In this document: positions 30,296 to 39,563 of the stretch, piece by piece | Numbering within the stretch: position 1 is the stretch's first letter | How the letters are laid out: each line of letters begins with the position of its first letter | Assembly (NCBI GenBank): GCA_022782605.1 | Contig: JALFMW010000316.1 | Coordinates: 40,151 to 104,150 of the forward strand | Direction: 5' to 3' | DNA: 64,000 nt | DNA from: Clostridium sp. | Lineage (GTDB): Bacteria > Bacillota > Clostridia > Peptostreptococcales > Peptostreptococcaceae | Made by a program: the position numbers and the translations under genes | Notes under the pieces: generated by a model | Seen by the model: the letters and a program-made list of their open reading frames with translations, nothing else | What the model was told of the DNA's origin: nothing | Databases searched by the model: none

Positions 30296-30737
30296 GTAAT
30301 ATTTCCTTAAAGTTACGTATTATATGACTAACGTTTCCTTTAGCGTATGGACACACTAAGCGAGTAAAAGCAAATTCTCCTTTTTCTCCTTTATGGAATT
30401 GACGCGCTAAAACATGGAATACGTCTTCATCATCTATAACCAAGTCATCTTTATTTATTCTATGCATTCCCTTTATATACACTATTTTATGAGTAGCATT
30501 TACTAAAGTATTTGCTTCAGTTTCTCTTTCATTTTTCTCTCTTATTGTCCCAAATACTTTAACTATTTTTATTTTATGTCCAGTACCTAAGCAAAGCTTA
30601 CATTGTGGATCTGGTGCATGAGTAGTATGATTAGTACATCTGCATTCAGTACCAGGTACACATTTTACTACATAAAACCAATATCCATATCTATCTATTA
30701 AGCGACTAACAGTTCTTGCATTAACTTTAGATAACAT
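30264..30737 (-). CDS. neck / head-closure-like protein with Cys cluster (157 aa)
   Basis: The segment CRCTNHTTHAPDPQCKLCLGTG (cysteines 32, 34, 46 and 49) is a zinc-knuckle-like cluster of the kind common in neck and head-closure proteins of Bacillota phages. It is followed by a beta-barrel-like region and a basic helix at the C-terminus (ends KLRKKKK). Its position between connector and sheath-like genes supports a role sealing the head. It starts inside the end of the 245-aa gene (TAATG overlap), so it is translationally coupled. Confidence 0.6.
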   Translation of the reverse strand: MLSKVNARTVSRLIDRYGYWFYVVKCVPGTECRCTNHTTHAPDPQCKLCLGTGHKIKIVKVFGTIREKNERETEANTLVNATHKIVYIKGMHRINKDDLVIDDEDVFHVLARQFHKGEKGEFAFTRLVCPYAKGNVSHIIRNFKEILHEHKLRKKKK

Positions 30738-31474
30738 TAGTAACCTCTATTCCATCCATTACCTCCGCCTTTTTTGTCAATAAAAGTATCATGATAAGGT
30801 CTACTAAAAGGCATAGGTATAGAATATGCATGTTTACCACGTAATGCCCATTCTGGGTCTGCAGTAATAGTAACAATGTAATTCAAGTATTCTTCAGCTT
30901 CTAGATTCAAGTCATCTATTAAATCCTTAATAGCTTCTAAATCTAGTTCTTCTTCTCTTGATAAATCGCTTAATTCATCTTTATATTTATATGGATCAGT
31001 TACTGCACCTATGTAAAATTCTTTAAGTGATTCTGCAGCAGCTTTATATTTAACGTAAGCATAAAATGGATAATAGTCTTTTTGAAATTCTTCTTCAGAA
31101 GCTTTAGCAAGATCTATATCACTTCTATTAGCCCAATAATCAACTATTAAGCTTGAAGATCTTATATGTAATAATACATCTCTTTCTGGTAATTCTATGC
31201 CATGACATAGAGTAAGTATTTCTTGTACGTCTACATAACAAGGTGTTAAGGCAGTAGTAAACTCACAAGTAAATTTATCTATTATATCTCCATCATTAAA
31301 TTGTAGATTAGGTATAACTACATCATATACACTATTATCTACTATCTCTATAACTCCATTTGTTCTTATATATATAATAGTTGGATCATCTGGATCAGCA
31401 TATACATATGCAGGTATCTTTTCTTTCTTCCCAAGTTTTTTTATTTTATCGTCTTGTGGAGGTCTAAATTCCAT
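30737..31474 (-). CDS. head-tail adaptor-like connector protein (245 aa)
   Basis: Contains a helical core (VDVQEILTLCHGIELPERDVLLHIRSSSLIVDYW, then VKYKAAAESLKEFYIGAV) like adaptor proteins that dock below the portal. The gene lies between capsid and neck genes. The C-terminal segment is Pro/Gly-rich and likely extended. Ribosome site GGAGGGATTTATA before ATG; the stop overlaps the next start. Confidence 0.5.
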   Translation of the reverse strand: MEFRPPQDDKIKKLGKKEKIPAYVYADPDDPTIIYIRTNGVIEIVDNSVYDVVIPNLQFNDGDIIDKFTCEFTTALTPCYVDVQEILTLCHGIELPERDVLLHIRSSSLIVDYWANRSDIDLAKASEEEFQKDYYPFYAYVKYKAAAESLKEFYIGAVTDPYKYKDELSDLSREEELDLEAIKDLIDDLNLEAEEYLNYIVTITADPEWALRGKHAYSIPMPFSRPYHDTFIDKKGGGNGWNRGY

Positions 31475-32457
31475 TATAAATCCCTCCTAATCAAATAAGC
31501 TTTACCTATATATTTTAAACCGTCTTTATCTTCTAACATGTCTTTACTTAATAGAACTGGTTTATTGAATTCTATATAAAATTCTTGGTCAGTACAGGAT
31601 TCATCCGTCTTAGACATTACTTTTAATTCTTTATATCCTTCATCAAATATAACATCGCTAAATAACATTTCTTCTAAATAAGACTCAGAAGAGTCTAACA
31701 GTTCTTCTGCTTTAACTCTAAAACCTACAAAGTCTGACCACATACCAAAGTAATGTTCATCATTTCTAGATTCTAGTCTTACTCTTATATAGAATTGTTT
31801 GTCATCAAATAATAATAAATCAAATGATAATGTATTACCTATACGTGCTATATTATCAGCAGATACCTTATATACATTAGAAGATGTAGCGGTATGATCA
31901 TCAATTATTATAGTTTCTTTTTTATAAAACTTCTTGTCTGTTGATATTTCTAATCGTACAACGTTATAGCTTAATTCTAACATTTCACTTAAATCAGAAT
32001 CAGAAAAAGTGACTATCTCAGATGCGTCGTCTATTAACTTCAATGTATATTCATCGTCATCTAATATAGTCACTTCTACATGTACTTTTTTTGATTTTAT
32101 TGCAGCCTGATCTTCAGGAGCTTGTATTATTAGTTTAGTTGCTATATTAGGAGAAAACTTTACAGTCTTCATGTAAGGTTCATGCAATTCTCTACCTAAT
32201 CTATCGTGTACTCCGTTCATATAAATATAGTATTCGTCATCTTCGTACGGATAGTTATTAAGCTCTATTTTAATGCTCTTTCCTTCGCAAGTAAGCACAT
32301 AGTCTGTTAATAGTTTATTTTCGCCATCTATAGTGATAAAGAATTTTACTGTTTCAGCAGTAACGGTAGTTTTATCAACAATAAAATTAGTATTTATTGT
32401 AACAGTTTTATTTGAAAAATTAGCTGTAGTTTCAGTTACAGAAAAATCAACATACAT
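31474..32457 (-). CDS. Ig-like domain head/neck protein (327 aa)
   Basis: Three beta-rich modules can be seen. The first (about 1-100) has the SbsA/Big-like pattern of an Ig fold: alternating hydrophobic strands, an NNYPYEDDEYYIYMNGVHDRLGR segment and a closing strand. The others (about 110-190 and 200-320) are similar in texture. Such domains often decorate capsids or necks. The start is taken at the ATG 32455-32457, 6 nt after GAGGGTG; an in-frame GTG nine bases earlier overlaps that site. No enzymatic motif is seen. Confidence 0.5.
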   Translation of the reverse strand: MYVDFSVTETTANFSNKTVTINTNFIVDKTTVTAETVKFFITIDGENKLLTDYVLTCEGKSIKIELNNYPYEDDEYYIYMNGVHDRLGRELHEPYMKTVKFSPNIATKLIIQAPEDQAAIKSKKVHVEVTILDDDEYTLKLIDDASEIVTFSDSDLSEMLELSYNVVRLEISTDKKFYKKETIIIDDHTATSSNVYKVSADNIARIGNTLSFDLLLFDDKQFYIRVRLESRNDEHYFGMWSDFVGFRVKAEELLDSSESYLEEMLFSDVIFDEGYKELKVMSKTDESCTDQEFYIEFNKPVLLSKDMLEDKDGLKYIGKAYLIRRDL

Positions 32458-32458
32458 A

Positions 32459-32794
32459 TTATTCACCCTCTTCCACAGGGTCTTCTAATTCTTCTTTTAT
32501 CGTTTCCTCTATCTCTTTTATTTTTTCCTCTATTTCCATTATCTGTTCTATTATTGCAGGCTCTTCTTTTTCCTTACATACTGATTTAGTTTTTGGCTCA
32601 ATATGAATAGCAGGAGGTATTTTACCTCCCACTATTTTTAATTTGCTTTCTCTAATAGCTTTTCTTATATTAGTAACATCGTCACCTTCATATATATAAC
32701 CTAGCTTATTAGATTTTAAATTTATACCAGTCAAAGGATCGAAGAAGCCTCTGTTTCCAGGAGCAAGCTTAACGCTAGCTATTATCTTCTTCAT
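32459..32794 (-). CDS. small head-region protein (111 aa)
   Basis: The N-terminal 60 residues (ASVKLAPGNRGFFDPLTGI...KLGYIYEGDD) look like a small folded domain. The C-terminal half is almost purely Glu, Ile and Lys, and is probably a coiled coil. The gene follows the major capsid gene, where small capsid or connector accessory proteins are often encoded. Ribosome site AAAGGATGATAAT. Function not recognised. Confidence 0.5.
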   Translation of the reverse strand: MKKIIASVKLAPGNRGFFDPLTGINLKSNKLGYIYEGDDVTNIRKAIRESKLKIVGGKIPPAIHIEPKTKSVCKEKEEPAIIEQIMEIEEKIKEIEETIKEELEDPVEEGE

Positions 32795-32816
32795 ATTATC
32801 ATCCTTTTCTTATAAA

Positions 32817-34076
32817 TTAAAATTTAGGATAGTTAGGATATTGAGAAGGATTACTGTTAGGATTTCCAGTATTGATATTGATAACTGGTTGAGCTGGATA
32901 AGAAGGAGCAACAGCTATGTTTCTTATAGTAGTTATAGCTCTACCATTGTTCATAAGTCCAATACCATATCTTTCTTTAGCTTTCATGTATTGAACATCT
33001 CTTTCTGGATCTATCCAGTCGTCAGTAGTAACGTCTTCTTTTTGAGCTATTACACCAACTTCATTTCTGTCTACACAGTACATATCAAATCTCTTATTAG
33101 CTTTATCAAATGCTACCCATGGTGACATATTTACAGTTAATCCAAAAGGAACTCTATTTTGAACTTGTTCCGGTTTCATTATGAATTTTTGTCCGTCTCC
33201 ATTATTAGCCATACCAAATGCAGCAGGTGTACCTTGTATAGCACCATTTGGATGTACATTATTTCCACCTAATGCACCAAAAGTTAATCCATTACCTATC
33301 ATGCTATTTTTAGCAAATACAACCCATACTAATGGATGCATTATTAAATCAGTAGGATTAAATCCTTGTCCTAATAGACACATAGTTAAATCTAGTAAAT
33401 CTTCAACTGATAATGTATCATTGAAGTTTCCGTCTTTACCAAGACCAGTAGTACCAGCAGCTGGATTTTGATATCTCATAGCATTATCAAATACAGCATG
33501 TCCGTGAGTAGAGAAAGTATTAAATATCATTTCTTCTTTAAATCTTCCTAATGCTCTACCCATTTTTCTTATATTTATATTCCAAATATCCCAAGATGAA
33601 TCAGTAAGTGCTTCTTCAGTTACAGAAACTTTAACCCCTACTTTTTTTATCTTGATTTGGATGCTAGTACTTTCTAGTGTATTGAAATCTGGTTGGTTTT
33701 CTTTGTATCTAGCACCTTCACCAACTTCGTAAGCTCTTACTTCGCCTACGACTGGGAATACGTAAGATATAGAGTTTCCACCTTCATCAACTCTAACTTT
33801 ATTAAAGAAATTAGTTCCTAAATATTCTGGTTCAGCAGCTTCTCTTAATTGCCCTTCAACTACTTTAGGAATTAACTTCATAGAGTCTGTAGAAGTTATT
33901 GCTTCTTTTACAGTTACGTAACCTTTAGAGTGATCTCCATAAGCACATCTAGCAGCTCTTTCCATATTTTCAAAAGCAGATTCTTTTATTTCTTTAATAT
34001 TTCTGCCTTCTTTTTTCATTTTTTCTTGAAGTTTTTTAGCTTCTTGCATATCGTATAAAACACGTTCAAGACTCAT
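32817..34076 (-). CDS. major capsid protein (HK97 fold)
   Basis: 419 aa. After a helical N-terminal segment (about 1-75, probably a delta domain removed by the protease), the sequence shows the HK97-type order: a long E-loop region, KVGVKVSVTEEALTDS, a spine helix (FKEEMIFNTFS), a P-domain strand with DLIMHPLVWVVFAKN, and an A-domain end with RYGIGLMNNGRAITTIRNIAVA. It is encoded after the protease/scaffold and head proteins, as in most tailed phages. The ribosome site AAAAAGGAGGATATATAATA is excellent, preceded by competing RNA hairpins. Confidence 0.92.
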   Translation of the reverse strand: MSLERVLYDMQEAKKLQEKMKKEGRNIKEIKESAFENMERAARCAYGDHSKGYVTVKEAITSTDSMKLIPKVVEGQLREAAEPEYLGTNFFNKVRVDEGGNSISYVFPVVGEVRAYEVGEGARYKENQPDFNTLESTSIQIKIKKVGVKVSVTEEALTDSSWDIWNINIRKMGRALGRFKEEMIFNTFSTHGHAVFDNAMRYQNPAAGTTGLGKDGNFNDTLSVEDLLDLTMCLLGQGFNPTDLIMHPLVWVVFAKNSMIGNGLTFGALGGNNVHPNGAIQGTPAAFGMANNGDGQKFIMKPEQVQNRVPFGLTVNMSPWVAFDKANKRFDMYCVDRNEVGVIAQKEDVTTDDWIDPERDVQYMKAKERYGIGLMNNGRAITTIRNIAVAPSYPAQPVININTGNPNSNPSQYPNYPKF

Positions 34077-34102
34077 TATTATATATCCTCCTTTTTAATT
34101 GA

Positions 34103-34171
34103 AGAGGAGATTTTTCTATTAACATCTCCTCTATTATGTTGTTGTGTATTATATATATGTTAATAGAAAAA
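34103..34171 (-). promoter_or_regulatory. two competing or interlocking hairpins ahead of the major capsid gene
   Basis: On the minus-strand RNA, AGAGGAGAT (34124-34132) can pair with ATCTCCTCT (34103-34111). The loop of that hairpin contains the 3' half of a perfect 15-nt inverted repeat: 34157-34171 (directly after the previous stop codon) against 34111-34125. The two structures either exclude each other or form a pseudoknot. No clear T tract follows. Confidence 0.6.
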
Positions 34172-35737
34172 TTATTTATTCATTAAAATTATAGCTGTAC
34201 CAACTACTCCGTCCCAGTCTAAGTTAGTAGGAACACCAGCTTGACCACGTTTAACATAAGCTACTTTTATAGCTAAATCTTTAACTTCGCCTAAAACAGC
34301 TTTTTGATGTATTTCAACTAAACCTTTATGTAAGTCAGCATATACTACTTCAAATTTAGCTCCATCAGTTCCTTCAAATACTGCTGGAGTATCTTGTTTT
34401 CCTAAAGGTCTATCTAATACTATGTGAGCAACAGATTTAGCAGCAACTTCATCTACTAAGTCTATTCTAACTTTTTCCATTGCTCTTTCTTGCATTCTCA
34501 TTAAGTATCTGAATCTATCTGGATCATCTAAGAATGCTTCATCAGCTATAGCACGGAATACACCGATTTTTTTAGCAGCTTCTCCAGCTAATGCTATATC
34601 GTCAACTCCTTTTTTAGAGTCGTAAGCTTTTTGTACTGCGTTATAACCATCAGTTAGTCCAGGAATACCTCTGTCTAATCTGTTAGCTTCATCAAATCTT
34701 GGATCATACATACCATCTCTAGTAGATGCTAACATATGTAGATCATGAGATAAGAATCCTCTTTCCATTGGATATCCAGGATATCTAAAATCTGATTGAT
34801 ATGCAGTTGGAGGATTAGTTACAAAATCTTCTCCATCTCTAGCATTTTGTGGCCATTCATATGGATTGAAATCATTAAATTTCATTCTGTCATCTAATGC
34901 CCATTGAGCATATCTAGCAGCACCTTCTGGTATTAAAGATCTGTCAGTAGCGTATACTTCACCAACTATTTGTCTTCTAGCAGCTTCATATTTAGCTATA
35001 TCCATTTTAGCTACTTCTTTAGGATCTGATAATGGAGATTTAATAAATCTACCATTTTCATCTGAACATACTAAATCACCAGGTTTTATATCTCCACAAA
35101 CTGAACCCCAAGGATTTAATTTAGCTTTTGCTGGATCTTCAAATAAAGGTAATTCTATTAAGCAATCAGTATGAATAGGAGCAACCATTATACCATTATA
35201 AGCATCAACTGATCTTGTATATTCATTTCTTTCTAATACTCCTAAAGGTACGTTAGCAGGTCTTACGTTATTAGCTTTTTTACCATTTAATTTTAAAAAT
35301 CCTCCAGTTTCTGATAAATCAGCAGCTTCTTTACTTACTGTTCCATCTCCACCTTGTAAAGCTCTCCAGCTCTTACCGTCAGCATCTAATATAACATCTT
35401 TTCCACCATTAGCAATAGTTATAGCATTGAAGAAATGCATTGTTTCTGTATCTAAAACCATTAGGAATGGGTCAGCAGCTACTAGTCTTCCTTTAGGTAT
35501 AACTATTTGATTATAGCCGTATCCCCAACCATATCTAAATTGGCTTGGAAGTCTTGGATCTAATCCGTATTTGTTATTTAATACGTCATGAGCACTAATA
35601 TCCATTTGGTTATTAGTTCTATTGATTCTGTCACCTTGGCCTCTATATCCAGGGAAATCGTTGTTTACAAACATCTCACCTCTAGCGCCAGGTTGTAGCA
35701 TTTCTTGAGAAGTGAAATTCTTAGGTTGTAAAGCCAT
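34172..35737 (-). CDS. head protein encoded ahead of the capsid gene, probable decoration or stabilisation protein (521 aa)
   Basis: No catalytic motif. The N-terminus is Gly/Asn-rich and basic-acidic balanced. A central part has a beta strand pattern (QIVIPKGRLVAADPFLMVLD, and later IKPGDLVCSDENGRFIKS), typical of small barrel folds found in capsid decoration proteins. It lies between the protease/scaffold and the major capsid protein, the place of decoration proteins in many phages. Ribosome site AAGGATGGTGACTATTA. Its size exceeds known small decoration proteins, so it could also be a minor capsid protein. Confidence 0.4.
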   Translation of the reverse strand: MALQPKNFTSQEMLQPGARGEMFVNNDFPGYRGQGDRINRTNNQMDISAHDVLNNKYGLDPRLPSQFRYGWGYGYNQIVIPKGRLVAADPFLMVLDTETMHFFNAITIANGGKDVILDADGKSWRALQGGDGTVSKEAADLSETGGFLKLNGKKANNVRPANVPLGVLERNEYTRSVDAYNGIMVAPIHTDCLIELPLFEDPAKAKLNPWGSVCGDIKPGDLVCSDENGRFIKSPLSDPKEVAKMDIAKYEAARRQIVGEVYATDRSLIPEGAARYAQWALDDRMKFNDFNPYEWPQNARDGEDFVTNPPTAYQSDFRYPGYPMERGFLSHDLHMLASTRDGMYDPRFDEANRLDRGIPGLTDGYNAVQKAYDSKKGVDDIALAGEAAKKIGVFRAIADEAFLDDPDRFRYLMRMQERAMEKVRIDLVDEVAAKSVAHIVLDRPLGKQDTPAVFEGTDGAKFEVVYADLHKGLVEIHQKAVLGEVKDLAIKVAYVKRGQAGVPTNLDWDGVVGTAIILMNK

Positions 35738-35757
35738 TAATAGTCACCATCCTTAAA

Positions 35758-36489
35758 TTATTTAAATAATCTCTTGTATAAAGTTTCTAAATCTAAGTAG
35801 TCTTGTCTGTCGTCTTCAACTGTACTTGCTGATTCTTTTATCTCTTTGTGTCCACTAATATTATCGTTAGCATTATCCACAATAGACTCCATAACTAGTT
35901 TTCCAGGAAGTTTAGTATAACTGCAAGTTTCTTTTAATGTTTTATAGATTAGGTTTAATTCTTCTATGGTATTATCTTTGGCCATATCTTCTGCTTCTCC
36001 ACATTCTATACCAATAGATTCTTTTAAAACTTTTATGTCCCTCGCAACGTTTACTTTTTCTTGAACTTTGAATTTAGCTAGCTCAAGATCTACTTTCTCT
36101 TTTAATTTCTTAGTTTCTTTTAATTGTTTCTTAACTTTGTCAAGTTCAGATTTTAATTCTGCTAGCTCTTTTTTAAGATCTTCTATAATTGCATCTCTAT
36201 CTTCTTTATTACTATCTTCTTCATCTTTATTATCATCTTCATCAGATTTTTTGTCGTCGTTGTCTTCTTCTTTTTCTTCTTCCTCTTTTTCTTCAGCTTT
36301 TTCCTCGTCTTTTTCTTCTTCTACTTTATCTTCTTTTTCTTCGTCAACGACAGGTTTTTCTTCAGCTTCTTTCTTTTCATCTTCATCTTTCTTGTCTTTA
36401 ACTTCTTCGTCAATGACTACTTTGTCTTTAACAGCTTCATCGTCAACGCCTTCAGTTAATTGTTTTAAGATTTCATCACACACTGACAT
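35758..36489 (-). CDS. nested scaffold protein from an internal in-frame start (243 aa)
   Basis: Within the protease gene, GAGGTGAG is followed 7-9 nt later by ATG, giving a protein starting MSVCDEILKQL. The product would be the acidic scaffold alone, as in the lambda C/Nu3 arrangement. A run of eight A on the RNA precedes and includes the ATG. Evidence is the ribosome site and the precise domain boundary; expression is inferred. Confidence 0.55.
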   Translation of the reverse strand: MSVCDEILKQLTEGVDDEAVKDKVVIDEEVKDKKDEDEKKEAEEKPVVDEEKEDKVEEEKDEEKAEEKEEEEKEEDNDDKKSDEDDNKDEEDSNKEDRDAIIEDLKKELAELKSELDKVKKQLKETKKLKEKVDLELAKFKVQEKVNVARDIKVLKESIGIECGEAEDMAKDNTIEELNLIYKTLKETCSYTKLPGKLVMESIVDNANDNISGHKEIKESASTVEDDRQDYLDLETLYKRLFK

Positions 36490-37140
36490 TTTTTTTCTCA
36501 CCTCAACTGATTCTTTTAGTTCTTTTTTACCAGGTTTATACACCTTCATGGTTTGAGCATATTTATCAGAAGGAAGTATTACGTAACTTACTTCTCTAGG
36601 TTCCATTTCTTCTATAGTCCAATAACATAGTTTTCCATCATAAACATGGCCTTTTTCATGTTCACAATCACATATAGCTACATTCTCTCCACATATAGAA
36701 CATCTTACATCATACGCTACAGCTCCTATAGATACTGTTGCTAATGTTCCATTCTTAATTCCTTTTATTCCATTCTCGTCACCTATATTACAAGTAAAGT
36801 TAATAGCAGGTGTACCACTTCTTTTGCTATCAATCATTTCTGCTTTTTTAACTCTTCCTATTATCTGTCCGTCTTCATCGTTATGATGCATTATAACGGC
36901 TTTCTCATAAGGAGAAGTCCAATACGGTATTGATTTCTTTAAACATTCTTCACTATACTTTGTGCAGTTAATAGTTAAAACGTCGCTGTGTATACCTTCT
37001 ATTTCTACCATAAGTGAATTAGGGGATATCATTTGTTGTGGAGTTGCTGTTGCAGCTATAGATTCTTGAACGATAATTCCACTATGATTTGTAGGTTGGG
37101 AACTAGAGAATCCAACATATTCCTTGATTTCTATTGCCAT
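35758..37140 (-). CDS. prohead protease fused to acidic scaffold (460 aa)
   Basis: Residues 1-190 resemble prohead serine proteases of herpesvirus/HK97 type: His85/His86 in MHHND, then IGRVKKAEM and the nucleophile Ser137 in ATVSIGA. A Cys cluster (C147, C150, C157, C159 with H161) probably binds zinc. From about residue 215 the chain becomes a very acidic, Glu/Lys coiled coil (to about 370), ending in a short basic tail that is typical of capsid scaffolds. An in-frame ATG at 36487-36489 has its own ribosome site. The start ATG follows CGAGGTGAGATA. Role: scaffold assembly, then cleavage of capsid and scaffold. Confidence 0.85.
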   Translation of the reverse strand: MAIEIKEYVGFSSSQPTNHSGIIVQESIAATATPQQMISPNSLMVEIEGIHSDVLTINCTKYSEECLKKSIPYWTSPYEKAVIMHHNDEDGQIIGRVKKAEMIDSKRSGTPAINFTCNIGDENGIKGIKNGTLATVSIGAVAYDVRCSICGENVAICDCEHEKGHVYDGKLCYWTIEEMEPREVSYVILPSDKYAQTMKVYKPGKKELKESVEVRKKMSVCDEILKQLTEGVDDEAVKDKVVIDEEVKDKKDEDEKKEAEEKPVVDEEKEDKVEEEKDEEKAEEKEEEEKEEDNDDKKSDEDDNKDEEDSNKEDRDAIIEDLKKELAELKSELDKVKKQLKETKKLKEKVDLELAKFKVQEKVNVARDIKVLKESIGIECGEAEDMAKDNTIEELNLIYKTLKETCSYTKLPGKLVMESIVDNANDNISGHKEIKESASTVEDDRQDYLDLETLYKRLFK

Positions 37141-39230
37141 TATCTCACCTCGCTTTTATCGTAAGTTAATACGCAATTGTCATATGCTGAATCAAATATT
37201 GATAATAATGTTACATCATCAACATTCATTTCTTTAAATTTACTTGAATCATTTAATTTAATATAAACATTGTCAACGTCTACATATTTTCCTACTTCTA
37301 TAAAAGAATAGTTATATATCTTTTGACAATAATAATTAACTATATCTTCTAGCATGAATGAATTGTCTAATAAACACTTGCTTATATCTTTATTACTATC
37401 TGTTTGCTGTTTAATGCAATCTAATAAATAAGCTATATCTTGTTTTATGTTGTTATTGACTGATGAATAGTTTACATTCATATTAGGTAAGCAACGATAT
37501 TCTTCACTATTATCGTTGATTTCTATTATTGCATCATTCATAGCTTCTAGTGATGTTAGTTTTAAAATTCTATCTAATTCATTAAACAAAATAGCTTGAT
37601 AGTTCTTTTTATTATGTTCGTTAAGTTCTGGTATGCTATAGTATAATCTATATAGTAATCCAGTATTTGAATCATCGTTTATTGATTCTTTAACCTTTAC
37701 ACTTGTAGTTCCGTGTTGGTTTTGTGGTCTATTATTATTTGTTACCGCCTTACTTGGTTGCTTTTTTCCACTAGTATTTCTCGACTTTGCTTTACTAGTA
37801 GAAGTTTTACTAGATGATGATGAAGAACTTGAAGAACCACTTGCAACTTTAGCCGCTGCTCCTATATGAGCAATCTTTTCTTGCCATTCTCCATTTCTGT
37901 CTATTTGATCTAAACTAGATTTATCTGCAATCATACGTTGGAATAATCTTTCTTCATCTTCAGGAACATCACGTAATCCCATTCTACGTCTACCTTCTTC
38001 AAAAGTAGTAACGTTAGATTGCCATTTAAGCATTTCATGATTTTCTTTCTTGATTTTAGTTTCAAGAGATATTTCTTCAAATATATACTTAACTTCGTTC
38101 ATAGGATCGAATATATCAAATCCACCTTCAGCCAATAATTCATTTATTATGCTGTATTCTATGAAGGTAGCCAATATACGTTGTATATATTTAACAGTAT
38201 CATGTATTTGTTGTTCCATACTATCTGCATCTTGTTTAGCTCCACCTCTACCCATTTGAGAAGCTGAAACTCCTAAAGCACTAAATACTCTATTTTCTAA
38301 ATACTCTAAGTAAGGAGACATATTCATTGCTGAACCTTCAGAGCCTATTGCCTTTATCTCAGTTTTTTCATTTGTAATAATTAAACCGTCAAGTGAACTA
38401 CTTTCTATTTCTCTTTTAGCTTTATTTATTTCTGCATCTGATGCTTGAAAACCAGGTTGTGGAACACCTATTTTCCAATGATAAAGTGGCATACTAAATC
38501 TATGTATTAGTGCTACCATATTACCTTCTATTTTTCTTAATAGCTTAACATCATCTAATGCTGCTATTATTCTAGGTGTACCGTATGCATTGTTTCCATC
38601 TTTGTCCATATAAATATGGATAACATCTTCTTTACTCCATTGTTTTTTATCTTCTCCGCGCCCTTGTTCATACTTTAATACATTTCCGTGTTTATCTCTT
38701 TTTATCTTAATACTAGAGGGATCTACTCTAAAGTAGCCTCCTACTGGTCGTCCAGTAGTATCTACTCCAGTAGCTTTTACTTTACAACCAGGAGGCATTT
38801 TATCTACTCTAGCTTTTATTAGAAAAGCATTTGAATAACGTACTAAATCATCAGCTAATTCTTGGAATAATATATCCATGGGCTTATCTGTCTGATAAGA
38901 CATTAAGCGCCATCTATACATTATGTAATCTATAGCTTCTTGATTTTCACTTTTAAGCGTCCAACCAGCTTTATATATCATATATGAATATTTAGTTAAT
39001 GCTATTTTTATATATGAATCTGCTTCACTAGCATCTCTTATTTCAGAAAGGTTATATTCACATCTTTGAAATTTTTCACGTCTATAAGTATTGTTATTTA
39101 CATAGCCTACAGCTTTTATTTTCATTAATAGGTTATTGAAACCTGATTTTTTCTTGTTAGGTAATTGAACATCGGACTCTTTTAAAGGTAAGTTATCAGA
39201 GGTGTTTTGTCGCCAAGGAAATTTAAACAT
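37140..39230 (-). CDS. portal protein
   Basis: 696 aa. The first 450 residues look like portal proteins: a clip and wing region with KIALTKYSYMIYKAGW, FRVDPSSIKIKRD, DVIHIYMDKDGNNAYGTP and a stem helix, then ALGVSASQMGRGG. A Ser-rich, basic linker (about 465-500) separates an extra C-terminal helical domain of about 180 residues, which is unusual and may be a minor head protein-like tail or membrane-facing part. It is encoded next to the protease. Ribosome site AATAAGGAGGTTTCGC before ATG. Confidence 0.9.
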   Translation of the reverse strand: MFKFPWRQNTSDNLPLKESDVQLPNKKKSGFNNLLMKIKAVGYVNNNTYRREKFQRCEYNLSEIRDASEADSYIKIALTKYSYMIYKAGWTLKSENQEAIDYIMYRWRLMSYQTDKPMDILFQELADDLVRYSNAFLIKARVDKMPPGCKVKATGVDTTGRPVGGYFRVDPSSIKIKRDKHGNVLKYEQGRGEDKKQWSKEDVIHIYMDKDGNNAYGTPRIIAALDDVKLLRKIEGNMVALIHRFSMPLYHWKIGVPQPGFQASDAEINKAKREIESSSLDGLIITNEKTEIKAIGSEGSAMNMSPYLEYLENRVFSALGVSASQMGRGGAKQDADSMEQQIHDTVKYIQRILATFIEYSIINELLAEGGFDIFDPMNEVKYIFEEISLETKIKKENHEMLKWQSNVTTFEEGRRRMGLRDVPEDEERLFQRMIADKSSLDQIDRNGEWQEKIAHIGAAAKVASGSSSSSSSSSKTSTSKAKSRNTSGKKQPSKAVTNNNRPQNQHGTTSVKVKESINDDSNTGLLYRLYYSIPELNEHNKKNYQAILFNELDRILKLTSLEAMNDAIIEINDNSEEYRCLPNMNVNYSSVNNNIKQDIAYLLDCIKQQTDSNKDISKCLLDNSFMLEDIVNYYCQKIYNYSFIEVGKYVDVDNVYIKLNDSSKFKEMNVDDVTLLSIFDSAYDNCVLTYDKSEVR

Positions 39231-39248
39231 GCGAAACCTCCTTATTTA

Positions 39249-39563
39249 TTAGTCTCTCATAATGGCTAATATGTCACATTCTTTTAATATTAAATATGTT
39301 TTATCGTCTTGTATTAATTGAGTACCAGCATATTTATTGAATAAAACTCTATCACCAGGTTTTACTCTTAAAGGTAATAGTCTACCATTATTAAGTATTC
39401 GTCCCTCACCGACTGCTATAACAGTAGCCATATCTTGTCTTGCCTCTTGATCTGATACATTCGCAGCTGGAATTATCAAACCTGATTCTAATTTTTTCTC
39501 TTTACTCTTTTTGATTTCATCTAATTCTATTATAATATTGTCTCCTATTGGTTCTAATTTCAT
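39249..39563 (-). CDS. groES: phage-encoded GroES co-chaperonin
   Basis: The whole 104-aa chain follows GroES: LEPIGDNIIIEL at the start, a mobile loop with ESGLIIPAA, then MATVIAVGEGRILNNG, KPGDRVLFNKYAGT and YLILKECDILAIM. The loop motif keeps the hydrophobic tripeptide that binds GroEL. It is translated from ATG overlapping the stop of the Pro/Asp-rich gene (TAATG). Located among head genes, it probably modifies the host GroEL cycle for folding the capsid or other large structural proteins, as T4 gp31 does by a different sequence. High confidence in identity. Confidence 0.92.
   Translation of the reverse strand: MKLEPIGDNIIIELDEIKKSKEKKLESGLIIPAANVSDQEARQDMATVIAVGEGRILNNGRLLPLRVKPGDRVLFNKYAGTQLIQDDKTYLILKECDILAIMRD

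Noticed and set aside
36068..36556. 162-codon plus-strand frame opposite the scaffold
   Set aside because: A Ser/Leu-rich shadow of the acidic coiled-coil codons on the other strand; no ribosome site.
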